A stretch of DNA of 64,000 nt from Acinetobacter sp. Marseille-Q1618 (lineage in GTDB: Bacteria; Pseudomonadota; Gammaproteobacteria; Pseudomonadales; Moraxellaceae): positions 62,001-126,000 of the forward strand of contig NZ_CADDWJ010000002.1 in the NCBI RefSeq assembly GCF_902809855.1, given 5' to 3'. This document shows, piece after piece, positions 9,901 to 22,296 of this stretch (position 1 is its first letter; every line of letters begins with the position of its first letter). The notes under the pieces are model-generated. The model saw only the letters and a list, made by a program, of their open reading frames with translations. It had not been told where the DNA came from and ran no database searches. The position numbers and the translations under genes are program-made.

Positions 9901-10327
9901 ATTCACCACTATGCTGCAAATCATTGAAAATGAACTCAATCAACTTAAAATTAAAAATGTAAAACTTACAGGGCAAACCCGAAAACGAGATGAGGTCATC
10001 ACAGCTTTTCAAGCAGGAAATATTCCTGTTTTCTTAATTAGTTTAAAAGCTGGTGGTGTGGGATTAAACTTAACTGCTGCGGATACTGTGATTCATTATG
10101 ATCCTTGGTGGAATCCTGCAGCTGAAGATCAAGCTTCAGATCGTGCTTGGCGAATTGGACAAGATAAGCCTGTATTTGTGTATAAGCTCATTACCAATCA
10201 AAGTATAGAAGAGAAAATTTTAGCTTTACAAAACAAAAAAGCAGATCTAGCAAAGTCTATTTTAAGTATAGATCATGAAAATGAAGTGAAATTAACAGAA
10301 GATGATGTGATGAGTTTGTTGGATTAA
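6944..10327 (+). CDS. SWIM zinc finger and SNF2 helicase-family protein
   Basis: A 1127-residue protein. The N terminus carries a SWIM-type zinc finger (CSCPVGFNCKH near residue 70). A long middle region of about 550 residues has no obvious motif. The C-terminal 460 residues are an SNF2/RapA-type ATPase: Walker A region DDMGLGKTAQT near 690, Walker B DEAQ near 787, LTGTPMEN, and the C-terminal helicase half with SLKAGGVGLNLTAADTVIHYDPWWNP and QASDRAWRIGQ. Such proteins use ATP to move along DNA or displace bound proteins, including RNA polymerase. The ribosome binding site is weak. It is followed by the rRNA operon in convergent orientation. Confidence 0.88.
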   Translation: MMTTLTQFLTHFSTATIQRSLSYVKKIDLQTLDVHLENNRLDIEAQIIGNDLYETFIRIDLVRNKIIENECSCPVGFNCKHAAALARYYYDHQHEQPFKKLNGQSVNTSQQSQQNLSSIKNTRHHAAKAWLDQFRQQLAVEKSKQVASQHQLIYIFQPKKNSNKLQLSVHKVRRTKDGNISKTEHYTSYDNVPNGRLKVSNEDKNIFNHLYFFAKLNFNNTSIYNYPSMWDISGIYQEQLKMVIQKGVCYSLNTSNPALTWSEQCYQLEFDWHARPEQQTEKLKANFLDPQQQKIDAEHAKHIYIIYSHPLSYLDSLTNQVGRLESSYSIEMLDELMNMPQMPVELLAEFEQVIQPYSIFEAFPQAQSAQNIDIITGQPKPILRFGVYPQYDRIAYMHHYAMAEIEFEYPSGRIKAGNPDENVIVYHNGKSVRQQRDLNSEKQWIEQLKQNIPTFQNLSKFSKNKRPAFDQVTENSIFCAEPSRWIEQLIPENQLEQKGWQVEHTPDSLFNLLPTQNLQLHLDESEHSQDWFEVGATIQDQNGNTYDLIKLLSHLVVKMPTILEPEFFEELEEDGYFILNLGKQQPQLTLKVQDIKPILIYLKEILQSPESAGFDRYDAAQLIDLGHTLGMPWQGTERLYQFAHKLNQSYQQQIATPKGFNGELRPYQQQGLAWLQFLRETEHGGILADDMGLGKTAQTLAHILMEKQAGHLEKHPALIIAPTSLMQNWRKEAGKFTPQLKVLVLQGQQRTEYFQDIENSDIILSTYPLLSRDEEQLLVHQYHLLILDEAQNIKNPRAKAAQIARQIQAKHRLCLTGTPMENHLGELWSLFHFLMPGFLYSQDVFNKKYRNPIEKNADIHIKSKLISRIKPFMLRRLKTEVAKELPEKTTIEINIDMNQQQSKLYEAVRATMQKNIREIIAEKGFNRSQIQILDALLKLRQVCCHPSLLKLEHIKNENIASAKLEQLLEMVMNMVEEGRKILIFSQFTTMLQIIENELNQLKIKNVKLTGQTRKRDEVITAFQAGNIPVFLISLKAGGVGLNLTAADTVIHYDPWWNPAAEDQASDRAWRIGQDKPVFVYKLITNQSIEEKILALQNKKADLAKSILSIDHENEVKLTEDDVMSLLD

Positions 10328-10440
10328 TTTAAGAATCGATTGAATAGTGAGATCAGGAGGCAAAATTTCCATTGCAATACTTTCTTCACATGATTGTTGA
10401 GAAAATCTTTGTGAACTGTCTTTCTTTTTCTTTCTAGCAT

Positions 10441-10477
10441 AAAAAATCCCCCTGCGCTATAAGCATCAGAGGGATTT
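10441..10477 (-). terminator. rRNA operon terminator
   Basis: On the minus strand, just after 5S rRNA, a stem AAATCCCTCTG / CAGGGGGATTT with one G-T wobble is followed by a T run. This is an intrinsic terminator for the rrn operon. Confidence 0.75.
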
Positions 10478-10486
10478 GAATAATGA

Positions 10487-10600
10487 GCTGGCGATGACTT
10501 ACTCTCACATGGGTAACCCCACACTACCATCAGCGCTAAGAGGTTTCACTTCTGAGTTCGGGAAGGGATCAGGTGGTTCACTCTTGCTATTGTCGCCAGC
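10487..10600 (-). rRNA. rrf: 5S ribosomal RNA
   Basis: This 114-base minus-strand gene has complementary ends (GCTGGCGA near the 5' end and TCGCCAGC at the 3' end) and the conserved CCGAACTCAGAAGTGAAA loop of 5S rRNA. It is the last gene of the rrn operon, about 180 bases after 23S. Confidence 0.95.
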
Positions 10601-10783
10601 ACAACTGTTTATGGATACTTGCTTAGTCTTACTTGTTTGCTAAGGTTTTTTCCAAAAGAGTTATTAACAGAATTTAATTTGAGCGAAATTGTATGTTCAA
10701 GCGTTATCTGAATCAAGTATTTTTAGATCATTTGATCTTTAATGAATCAATTAAGCTTTATACAACAACTGTTTGGGTGTTGT

Positions 10784-13676
<2,893 letters not shown>

Positions 13677-14054
13677 ATACAACCCCAAACAGTCGTTAAC
13701 CCCTACAAGTAGGATTAAGACAATTAAGTAAATAATAAATTATTTATTTAATTTACAGTTCGAAGTACTGTGTATCTAAACACTGTACAGCTTCAATTAG
13801 ATTCATATACCAAAACGCTTGATTCAGTTTTATCGCTAGTTACTCATTTCATTTAACTTTCACAATTGCTTGCTAAGTTAACTAAAACGAGTATGAACAA
13901 TTTATTTCAACTCAAATATATTCTGTTAATGATTAACTACCGCCTCGTCAGCAAGTAGTAAACTGTGATAAATCACAGAAATTAATCAATTCAATTTTCA
14001 TCAAATTCATTAATTTCTATAATCTATTATTTAGCCCGTACTCTTTAAAGTACA
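13677..14054 (-). other. tRNA-Ala to 23S spacer
   Basis: An AT-rich transcribed spacer of about 380 bases within the rRNA operon. Apart from the processing stem at its 23S edge I see no gene or strong structure in it. Confidence 0.6.
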
Positions 14055-14130
14055 TGGTGGAGACTAGGAGAGTCGAACTCCTGACCTCCTGCGTGCAAAG
14101 CAGGCGCTCTACCAACTAAGCTAAGTCCCC
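14055..14130 (-). tRNA. tRNA-Ala (anticodon TGC)
   Basis: A 76-base minus-strand tRNA running from GGGGACTTAGC to an encoded CCA end. The anticodon arm CCTGC-TTTGCAC-GCAGG gives anticodon TGC, and the T arm carries GTTCGAC. It lies in the 16S-23S spacer after tRNA-Ile, the standard arrangement. Confidence 0.97.
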
Positions 14131-14176
14131 AGTTAAGATCTTAATGTATTCTGCTTTTCTGCACTCTTATCAGTAG

Positions 14177-14253
<77 letters not shown>

Positions 14254-14267
14254 TCAGATACATCAAT

Positions 14268-14294
14268 GAAGAACAACTTGTTGTGGATTCTTAC
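14268..14294 (-). other. 3' half of the 16S processing stem
   Basis: The minus-strand sequence from GTAAGAATCC to GTTCTTC is nearly perfectly complementary to the leader at 15981-16006. It forms the RNase III stem that brackets 16S precursor RNA. Confidence 0.7.
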
Positions 14295-14312
14295 CAATCG
14301 TCAATCTTTCGT

Positions 14313-15851
<1,539 letters not shown>

Positions 15852-15980
15852 AAATCATTTGTGCCTTTATTAAAGAATAAGACACCAATTCTGGCTCATC
15901 AATTACTGACAAATTCTCTCAAATAAACTTCGAGTAATTTAAACCAATCAATCAATGATAATATTTCGATTAATCAATCA

Positions 15981-16006
15981 GTAAAAATCCACACAAGTTG
16001 TTCTTC
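15981..16006 (-). other. 5' half of the 16S processing stem (leader)
   Basis: On the minus strand this leader reads GAAGAACAACTTGTGTGG and continues TTTTTAC. It is complementary to 14268-14294 apart from one or two mismatches and a bulge. Confidence 0.7.
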
Positions 16007-16199
16007 ATATTCTCTTAATGATCTTCTCAATGCTTCGTCAGCATCAAGCTAGGTCGGCTATATTACTCTCTTAAACTAGAAAGTCAACTGATAATGAAAA
16101 CTATCTTTAATCCTTCCTGCTAAAACCCAACTCAACCATTTCATGCTAAATCACTGTTTTATCAGAAGTTTTAATCTTCATCACCGCCGATGGATGTGC

Positions 16200-16227
16200 A
16201 TTCTACAGCATTTCTAAGCCCACGCAA
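16200..16227 (-). promoter_or_regulatory. rRNA operon promoter
   Basis: A minus-strand sigma-70 promoter: -35 TTGCGT (16222-16227), a 16-base spacer and -10 TAGAAT (16200-16205). A long A/T-rich stretch directly upstream (about 16228-16265) resembles an UP element. The predicted transcript start is near 16193, about 340 bases before 16S. The rest of 15852-16434 holds the rrn leader on one side and the mlaA upstream region on the other, with no gene. Confidence 0.72.
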
Positions 16228-16434
16228 CCCCTTTTTTAAATTTATTTAGAAAATTTCTTATTTTTATGCATGAGCGTTGTTTTTTTAAGCTAAACAGCAT
16301 TTTTTTTACATTTTTTAAATGTTTTTGGTTAAATACATCGCAATGAACTACTGTTAGAATAGATTTATTCTGAAAACTAAATGTGACTACACAACTTCAT
16401 TATTTCGTTTCATTGACTTCAATTAAGGATTCAT

Positions 16435-17382
16435 ATGCATCGTTTAAATTTTTTATGGGCAAGTATGCTGTGCATAGGCTTGACCTCAAATGCATTTGCT
16501 CAAGATGCATCTTTAAATAATACACTCACTCAAGCAGATGAAAGTGTAGAGAACATTCAAACTGGAAGTGAGTCAGACTCTACTGTAACTGTAGCTACCG
16601 ACAATTCAACTGTTGATAGTAAACATCCTCGTCTGGATGCTTTAAAAGAATTAAAGAATGTCAAAGTAGATAATCTAAAAGTAAATGCCAATGCCGCCCA
16701 AGCAGATGAAGTCAAAGATCCACTACAGCCGTTAAATCGTGAAATTTACGCTTTTAATGATATGTTAGATCGTAATATTGCTCGCCCATTGGCGGTGCAA
16801 TATTCTCAAAAAGTTCCTCAAGATGTCCGTGGTTCTTATAGTTCGTTCCGTAAAAATCTGAGTGAACCTTGGAATGCTGTCAATCAATTGGCTCAAGGTC
16901 GTTTTAAACGTGCCGCTAAAACTTTAGGACGCTTTACGATCAATACAGTAACTTCTTTAGGTTTGGCTGATCCAGCAAAACGTTTAGGAATGCCAAATGA
17001 AGATGAAACTTTAGGTACAACTCTTGGTTATTATGGTGTGCCAAGTGGTCCTTATCTTATGTTACCAGTTTTAGGGCCAAGCACTTTGCGTAACTCTCTT
17101 GATTATGTTGCGGAAGGTTATGCAAATCCATTAACTTATCCGATGGATGATAATGATCAAACGGGTTTAATTTGGGGTAATCGTCTAATGGGTGGTATTA
17201 ATGCCCGTTCCCGTTTATTAGAATTCGAAAGTGCGTTACAAGGGGATAGATATGCAGCAATTCGTGATATTTATTTACAACGTCAAAGCTATAATATTGC
17301 GCAGAAAAAAGGTTTAGGTTCTGAAGCGATTTCTTTTGTCGATGATGTATCTGATGATGAAACCGTAGACAGTGAACAATAA
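16435..17382 (+). CDS. mlaA: MlaA (VacJ) family outer-membrane lipid asymmetry protein
   Basis: A 315-residue MlaA/VacJ-family protein. The conserved domain starts at about residue 95 with DPLQPLNREIYAFND and includes DVRGSYSSFRKNLSEPWN, GRFTINTVTSLGL and YYGVPSGPYLMLPVLGPS. MlaA removes mislocalised phospholipid from the outer leaflet of the outer membrane and hands it to the periplasmic MlaC. The N terminus is a signal peptide ending AFA-Q (about residue 22). The only Cys in that region, residue 13, is not in a lipobox, so the protein may not be lipidated. About 70 low-complexity residues separate the signal from the domain. AAGGA precedes the ATG. The other mla genes are not in this window. 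Confidence 0.88.
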   Translation: MHRLNFLWASMLCIGLTSNAFAQDASLNNTLTQADESVENIQTGSESDSTVTVATDNSTVDSKHPRLDALKELKNVKVDNLKVNANAAQADEVKDPLQPLNREIYAFNDMLDRNIARPLAVQYSQKVPQDVRGSYSSFRKNLSEPWNAVNQLAQGRFKRAAKTLGRFTINTVTSLGLADPAKRLGMPNEDETLGTTLGYYGVPSGPYLMLPVLGPSTLRNSLDYVAEGYANPLTYPMDDNDQTGLIWGNRLMGGINARSRLLEFESALQGDRYAAIRDIYLQRQSYNIAQKKGLGSEAISFVDDVSDDETVDSEQ

Positions 17383-17420
17383 TTTCGAGAATATTTTAAC
17401 ATATTTTGTAAAAAATCTTT

Positions 17421-17452
17421 GGTGTTGATAGCCCTTTAGGGTAGTCAACACC
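17421..17452. terminator. Hairpin after mlaA
   Basis: GGTGTTGATAGCCC and GGGTAGTCAACACC form a stem with a TTTA loop after mlaA. There is no proper T run, so it may be an RNA 3'-end structure rather than a classical terminator. Confidence 0.45.
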
Positions 17453-17528
17453 TCTTGGTTATCGTATTTACATCGTCTACCATATATTCAGCATCATGAG
17501 TTTTACTTTAGGATTATTGATTAACTTT

Positions 17529-18497
17529 ATGTATTTCATTCAGCCCACTCGCACCATACCCAATTTAGACCAAGTCCTAAATGCCCTTCCGAGTCTGCAA
17601 ATGATCAACATTGAAGATATTCATTTATATGATCCAACTGTTATTGCGATTGCGGATGTACAAGACTATTTACAACATCAATGGAATCTTCCAACGGTCG
17701 CTATTGCTTTTGAAAATGAAGGTACTGCACTCTCTCAAGCGTGGGAACTTGGTGCTTTAGCAGGTTGGATTTGGACACGACTGCCTGCCCATCCTGAACA
17801 TTCTTTATTAAAAATTGATGCACAATATAAACGTAATCAAGACAGTCGTGATCTTCCTTCTGCCGCTGAATTACAGAAAAAACTTTTACCCAATCCGATT
17901 GAACTACAAAATTACAAGGTTGAAACTTTATTTAAACCTTCGGCTTATTTATCAGGCGATTGGTATGATTATTGGAAAATTAGCGATAAAGAAATTATCT
18001 TTTATTTAGCTGATGTTTCAGGTCATGGTGTAACCAGCTCTTTACTCACCTCATGGATGGCTGCTTTTCATGGTCGCTCTAAGACACCACGTGAATTGAT
18101 TAAAAAACTTAATGGTATGTTGGTGCAGGAAAATATTGAAAAACACATCACCATGATCGTTGGTGTTTTAAATCTAGAAACTCATGCTTTAAAATGGTCT
18201 AGTGCGGGACATTACCCTCCTCCGATTATTTTTGAACCCAATCAAGCACCTCGTGTATTAAATACCAGTAGTTTTCCTTTGGGCTTAACGGAAGACCTTG
18301 AAGTTGAAGAGTTTGAATTGGTGTTAAATCGTCATGCACGCTTTATCATTTGCTCAGATGGTGCACTTGAGCCATATAAAGGTGGTTTAAATGAACAATT
18401 CTCCCAATTGGTCTATCATTTGCAAAATCAATCATTCAAAGCCCCAAATCACGTTGCTGATGACATTGCTATCCTCAGTTTACGCAGAATGAATTAA
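17529..18497 (+). CDS. gigA: PP2C/SpoIIE-family phosphatase GigA
   Basis: A protein of about 322 residues whose C-terminal two thirds form a SpoIIE/RsbU-type PP2C phosphatase: LSGDWYDYW and FYLADVSGHGV carry the metal-binding Asp residues, followed by SSAGHYPP, FPLGL and the C-terminal CSDG and DDIAIL. The N-terminal 110 residues look like a degenerate receiver-type regulatory domain. The next gene encodes a STAS protein, the expected substrate class. In A. baumannii this pair is reported as GigA/GigB, acting in stress, antibiotic tolerance and virulence; identity here is by domain pair and gene order. Start alternatives are 17496 and 17529; neither has a strong ribosome binding site. Confidence 0.82.
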   Translation: MYFIQPTRTIPNLDQVLNALPSLQMINIEDIHLYDPTVIAIADVQDYLQHQWNLPTVAIAFENEGTALSQAWELGALAGWIWTRLPAHPEHSLLKIDAQYKRNQDSRDLPSAAELQKKLLPNPIELQNYKVETLFKPSAYLSGDWYDYWKISDKEIIFYLADVSGHGVTSSLLTSWMAAFHGRSKTPRELIKKLNGMLVQENIEKHITMIVGVLNLETHALKWSSAGHYPPPIIFEPNQAPRVLNTSSFPLGLTEDLEVEEFELVLNRHARFIICSDGALEPYKGGLNEQFSQLVYHLQNQSFKAPNHVADDIAILSLRRMN

Positions 18498-18610
18498 TAT
18501 AAAATTCAATAATTTAATTAAATATAGACTATTCTCTAACGCGTCAATACTTGAGTATAGAGTTGCGCTATGTGATAATTTTCCAATCCTTCTCTGCAAA
18601 TGGCATTTAT

Positions 18611-19141
18611 ATGTCAACAGGTCATGTTGAATATGCAAGCTTGAATGGAACGCATATTTTCAAACTCATTGGTGAAGTGCGAGCCCAATCTTGTATAAGC
18701 TTAGACAAACTTTTGGCACGGATTGAACAACAAGAAAACGTCGTTGGCGCAATTGTTGATTTAACCCAAACCACATTTATAGATAGTACAGTTTTAGGTG
18801 TACTGGCAAAGTTAGGCTTAAAGCTCAAACAAGCTCATCACATCCAAGCTGTTATGTTATCCACAAATCCTGACATCACGACGCTTGCCAATAGCATGGG
18901 CTTAGGGCAGGTTTTTGTCATCTTAAATTATTGCGGTGATCCAACTGTCTGTACGCAGGCGTTGCTCGATGATAATGTAAACCACAGCACCATGCTGACC
19001 ACAGTCTTAGATGCACATAAGACTTTAATGAAACTCAATAAGAATAATCAAAATATGTTTGAACCACTGGTCAAACAACTCGAAAAACAGCAAGATGACA
19101 TGGAATGTGCATCCCATTCTGAGCCACAGCACAACGCTTAG
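18611..19141 (+). CDS. gigB: STAS-domain anti-sigma factor antagonist-like protein GigB
   Basis: A 176-residue protein with an N-terminal STAS domain (about residues 1-110). The segment VDLTQTTFIDSTVLGVLAKLG matches the conserved loop that bears the phosphorylatable Ser/Thr (DST, about residues 58-60). The remaining roughly 60 residues are a helical, polar tail. It lies 113 bases after gigA and would be the phosphatase's substrate. In A. baumannii GigB is reported to exchange phosphate with NPr of the nitrogen PTS; npr is at 58526-58795 here. An ATG at 18551 would add 20 residues, but the start at 18611 fits the STAS fold better. Confidence 0.82.
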   Translation: MSTGHVEYASLNGTHIFKLIGEVRAQSCISLDKLLARIEQQENVVGAIVDLTQTTFIDSTVLGVLAKLGLKLKQAHHIQAVMLSTNPDITTLANSMGLGQVFVILNYCGDPTVCTQALLDDNVNHSTMLTTVLDAHKTLMKLNKNNQNMFEPLVKQLEKQQDDMECASHSEPQHNA

Positions 19142-19162
19142 CTTTAAAATAAGGAAAAAATC

Positions 19163-19993
19163 ATGACTTTACTTTCTGTTGTTCAAATGAACTCGCAAAA
19201 TGACATTGAAGCAAACTTCAGTGTGGTTGAGTCGTTGATACAGCAAAGTAAAGCAAATGGTGCTTCTTTAATCGTTTTCCCTGAAAACTTTGTATGCTTT
19301 GCCGCTGGGAAACAACGAGAAACGGCTGAGCGTTTTGAAGAGTTTCAACAGCGTTTAGAAAATTTATCGCATCAATATCAGATTTGGATTGTGGCTGGGA
19401 CTTTGCCTTGCCCTTTTCGCCCTGATGGTTCAAGCATCGCTGATGGTCGTGTACGCACAGTGAGTTTGTGTATTAGTCCTGAACGCACTGAAGCTCGTTA
19501 TGACAAGATTCATTTATTTGATGTACAAGTGGGTGATTCGGTCGGGGGATATCAAGAATCAAAATTCTTTGAACCTGGCAATGAAGTTGTTGTTGCTAAA
19601 ACCCCATTTGGCAATATCGGCTTAATGGTTTGCTATGACTTACGTTTTCCTGAACTGGCTTTAACGCTACGTTCACAAGGTGCAAATATTTTAACTGCGC
19701 CTGCGGCATTTACCTATACCACAGGTGAGATGCACTGGCAGTTACTACTACAAGCACGTGCAATGGACAGTCAATGTCAAGTTTTGGGCGCAGCCCAACA
19801 AGGTTGGCATGGTGAAAAACGTCAAACTTGGGGACATACAGGTGCTACCAATAGTCGTGGTCAAATTTTAGAGATTACTCATGCTGAAGGTGCGCAGCTT
19901 ATTACAGTACCTTTTGATTTAGCTGAACAAGAAAAAATCCGTGCCTCTATGCCTTTGATGCAGCATCGTGTCTTAGTGCAATACTCACCCTGA
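19163..19993 (+). CDS. Nitrilase-family amidase (deaminated glutathione amidase-like)
   Basis: A 276-residue carbon-nitrogen hydrolase with a complete catalytic triad: Glu in IVFPENFVCF (about 42), Lys in RYDKIHLFDVQVG (about 115) and Cys in GLMVCYDLRFPE (about 155). The surrounding sequence (YQESKFFEPG and AFTYTTGEMHW) is typical of the Nit1/NIT subgroup, which hydrolyses deaminated glutathione as metabolite repair. An ATG after AAGGAAAAA, 21 bases from the gigB stop, suggests co-transcription with gigB. The substrate assignment rests on family resemblance. Confidence 0.85.
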   Translation: MTLLSVVQMNSQNDIEANFSVVESLIQQSKANGASLIVFPENFVCFAAGKQRETAERFEEFQQRLENLSHQYQIWIVAGTLPCPFRPDGSSIADGRVRTVSLCISPERTEARYDKIHLFDVQVGDSVGGYQESKFFEPGNEVVVAKTPFGNIGLMVCYDLRFPELALTLRSQGANILTAPAAFTYTTGEMHWQLLLQARAMDSQCQVLGAAQQGWHGEKRQTWGHTGATNSRGQILEITHAEGAQLITVPFDLAEQEKIRASMPLMQHRVLVQYSP

Positions 19994-20097
19994 TTAGACT
20001 GTAAAATGTATTGAATAAATTTACAAAATCACTGCTTATTCTTTCATCAATTTAAGACAGGATATTTATTCCAACTTAAAAACTTCAGGGAATACGT

Positions 20098-20523
20098 ATG
20101 TCTTTAGAAAAAGTAGTGTATACCGCGCATGCCAAAGCTACAGGTGGTCGTGATGGTCGTGCAACTTCATCAGATGGTATTTTAGATGTTAAGCTAGCTG
20201 TCCCTAAAGAAATGGGCGGTGCAGGTGGTGGAACCAATCCTGAACAGTTATTTGCAGCAGGATATTCTGCATGTTTCTTGGGTGCGATGAAGTTTGTTGC
20301 CAACCGTGACCATTTAAAAATTACGTCTGATGCCTATATTGAAGGTAAAGTTGGTATTGGGCCAATTCCAACAGGTTTCGGCATCGAAGTGAAGTTAGAT
20401 ATTCATTTGGAAGGTATGGAACAAGCTGAAGCACAGAAACTCGTTGATGCTGCGCATATCGTTTGCCCATATTCAAATGCAACACGTGGCAATATTGATG
20501 TGACATTGAATGTGATTGTTTGA
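20098..20523 (+). CDS. ohr: Organic hydroperoxide resistance protein (Ohr/OsmC family)
   Basis: A 141-residue Ohr-type peroxidase. The two redox cysteines are in FAAGYSACFLGAM (about residue 60) and AHIVCPYSNATRG (about 124), with the conserved Arg in the GGRDGRA region. It reduces organic hydroperoxides with lipoylated protein as electron donor. No ohrR-like MarR gene is adjacent. A strong intrinsic terminator follows. Confidence 0.93.
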   Translation: MSLEKVVYTAHAKATGGRDGRATSSDGILDVKLAVPKEMGGAGGGTNPEQLFAAGYSACFLGAMKFVANRDHLKITSDAYIEGKVGIGPIPTGFGIEVKLDIHLEGMEQAEAQKLVDAAHIVCPYSNATRGNIDVTLNVIV

Positions 20524-20553
20524 TTCTTTATAAATAATCTAAACGCTTATTCA

Positions 20554-20581
20554 AAAGCCGATTTTTATAATCGGCTTTTTC
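20554..20581 (+). terminator. Intrinsic terminator after ohr
   Basis: AAAGCCGATT-TTTAT-AATCGGCTTTTT forms a perfect 10-bp stem with a T tail, directly after ohr. Confidence 0.85.
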
Positions 20582-20807
20582 AGAATGAGTGTATTACTTG
20601 AAATCATTTAAGAACTTGATAATACAGAAATATTAAAAAACTTCTCATAATATTCATTGTGTTAAATAAGTAAGAATTTTTATAATAGTTATGATTTATA
20701 TAGCGACACAAATTGACGCAAATGTAGTTTTTTGATTATTAATTAAGCTGATATCATATTGTTTTTCCTGTAAATTATAAAAATATAGTTATTTTCAAGA
20801 GCTTATT

Positions 20808-21944
20808 ATGAACGTATATACGTCTTTATTACAACTCAGACCTGATTTAGAAAAATTGCAGGCTGATAATACTCTGCCAATAGAAAAAATTAAAAGCCGC
20901 CTCCTTGAAGCAATGAAAGATAAAATGGTTTTAAATTATCAAGATGACTTATCACTTATTACGTTAGATGAAAAAAGTATTGCTAATTTTGATCAGAATA
21001 CAATTTTAGCTTTTTTAACCTCAGTTATTCGTACGGAAAGATTTATAGAAGGAGAACTCTCTCATGGTCTTCGCTCTGGACTAGTTCTAAGAGCATTAGA
21101 AAGATTAGCTGTATTAGTGAATATTGAACATAAAGTAATGTTAAATGACATTTTACAAATTAAAGATTTAGATAATGTAAAAATCAGACTTAACTTCGAC
21201 TATGGCACAGAGAATTGGAATGTTATAGAAGCCTTTAAAAATGGAGATATGCAGGGCCTTCTTAGAGGTCATTATTGGAATTACAAAGGCAAGAAATCCT
21301 ACAAAAAAGATCAAACAACGATTGGACTACTTAGAATTAAACCTAAAGAAGATCTATGGCTTTTATTTCATATAGGCAAAGTCACTAAAGATCTAGATTT
21401 ACGTGATGCTATGGGCTATGAGTTTGAAAACTTAATAGAATATAATAAGTTTGTTGGGCGAGTAATTGTAAAATATAAAAATACCTCACAATCCGTTGTA
21501 AGAAATGCTAGTTCTTTAATGAATCAATGTGAAGTTTACCAAATACTTCCTGATATCTTCGATAATGATATTTTTCCAGGCTATGATAATGTCAATGTAT
21601 CTTGGAAAGAGCTTTCTCGTGTTATTGAAAAAGAATCATGGAAAACAGCTTTACAGAATCAAAAAGCTGTTTATTTAATTACAGATATTCATAAGGGAAA
21701 AATGTATGTTGGATCTGCATCTGGTCAGCATATGCTCTTAAATAGATGGCAATGCTATGTTGATAATGGTCATGGTGGAAATGTGGAATTAAAAAAATTG
21801 TCAAAAGATTACATAGAAGAAAACTTTAGGTATTCAATATTAGATATTTTTAAATCTAAGACAGATGATCAAATTATATTAAGCAGAGAGAGTTGGTGGA
21901 AAAATATATTACTAACAAGGAAATTTGGCTATAATGCCAACTAA
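20808..21944 (+). CDS. GIY-YIG nuclease-domain protein of unknown role
   Basis: A 378-residue protein. The C-terminal 95 residues are a GIY-YIG nuclease domain: AVYLITD and KMYVGSASG give the two motif halves (about 287-306), followed by the conserved Arg (LNRWQCY), Glu (SRESWWKN) and terminal Asn (GYNAN), so the active site looks complete. The N-terminal part (FLTSVIRTERFIEG and SGLVLRALERLA, about 70-105) resembles the small DUF6508-type helical domain, and the middle is unrecognised. The gene is noticeably more AT-rich than its neighbours, stands alone between two terminators with a long AT-rich upstream region, and looks acquired. Role in defence, repair or element biology is open. Confidence 0.75.
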   Translation: MNVYTSLLQLRPDLEKLQADNTLPIEKIKSRLLEAMKDKMVLNYQDDLSLITLDEKSIANFDQNTILAFLTSVIRTERFIEGELSHGLRSGLVLRALERLAVLVNIEHKVMLNDILQIKDLDNVKIRLNFDYGTENWNVIEAFKNGDMQGLLRGHYWNYKGKKSYKKDQTTIGLLRIKPKEDLWLLFHIGKVTKDLDLRDAMGYEFENLIEYNKFVGRVIVKYKNTSQSVVRNASSLMNQCEVYQILPDIFDNDIFPGYDNVNVSWKELSRVIEKESWKTALQNQKAVYLITDIHKGKMYVGSASGQHMLLNRWQCYVDNGHGGNVELKKLSKDYIEENFRYSILDIFKSKTDDQIILSRESWWKNILLTRKFGYNAN

Positions 21945-22033
21945 TTAAATTTAAGTTTTCCTCAAACTAACATAATATATCTTATGTGCAAAATACTATG
22001 TTAGTTAAAAATTTCAATAACTTGTAATCCATT

Positions 22034-22065
22034 AAAAAGCCTGATTTCCATAAATCAGGCTTTTT
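22034..22065. terminator. Bidirectional intrinsic terminator
   Basis: AAAAAGCCTGATTT-CCAT-AAATCAGGCTTTTT is a perfect 14-bp stem between the convergent GIY-YIG gene and the small lipoprotein gene. It has A/T tracts on both sides. Confidence 0.88.
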
Positions 22066-22071
22066 AATATT

Positions 22072-22296
22072 TTATATTCCATGCCCACCAAAACATGAAC
22101 GTCCTTCTTTATATTTAGATGCGATACGAAAACATTTATTTCGAGCACCTTCAGCATTTCCCTTATAACTACCTAAACACTTCTGATAACACTGTTCACG
22201 TTCAGGCTCTTCAAATTTTGCTTTTGGCTGAGTAACAGTACTATGGCATCCCCAAAGTGCAAAAGATAAAAAGCCTGATATGAATAATGCTTTCAT
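22072..22296 (-). CDS. Small Cys-rich lipoprotein coupled to gspE
   Basis: A 74-residue predicted lipoprotein: the signal peptide ends in a lipobox-like ALWGC, with the lipidated Cys at about residue 17. The mature part is short and basic-polar with four further Cys (EQCYQKCLGSY, NKCF, SCFGG), which could form two disulfides in the periplasm. The ATG overlaps the gspE stop by one base (TGATG), so translation is coupled. I do not recognise a family; partnership with the type II secretion ATPase is only suggested by position. Confidence 0.7.
   Translation of the reverse strand: MKALFISGFLSFALWGCHSTVTQPKAKFEEPEREQCYQKCLGSYKGNAEGARNKCFRIASKYKEGRSCFGGHGI

Noticed and set aside
20808..21944. Homing endonuclease or group I intron
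   Set aside because: No flanking split gene or intron core is visible; the gene stands free between terminators.
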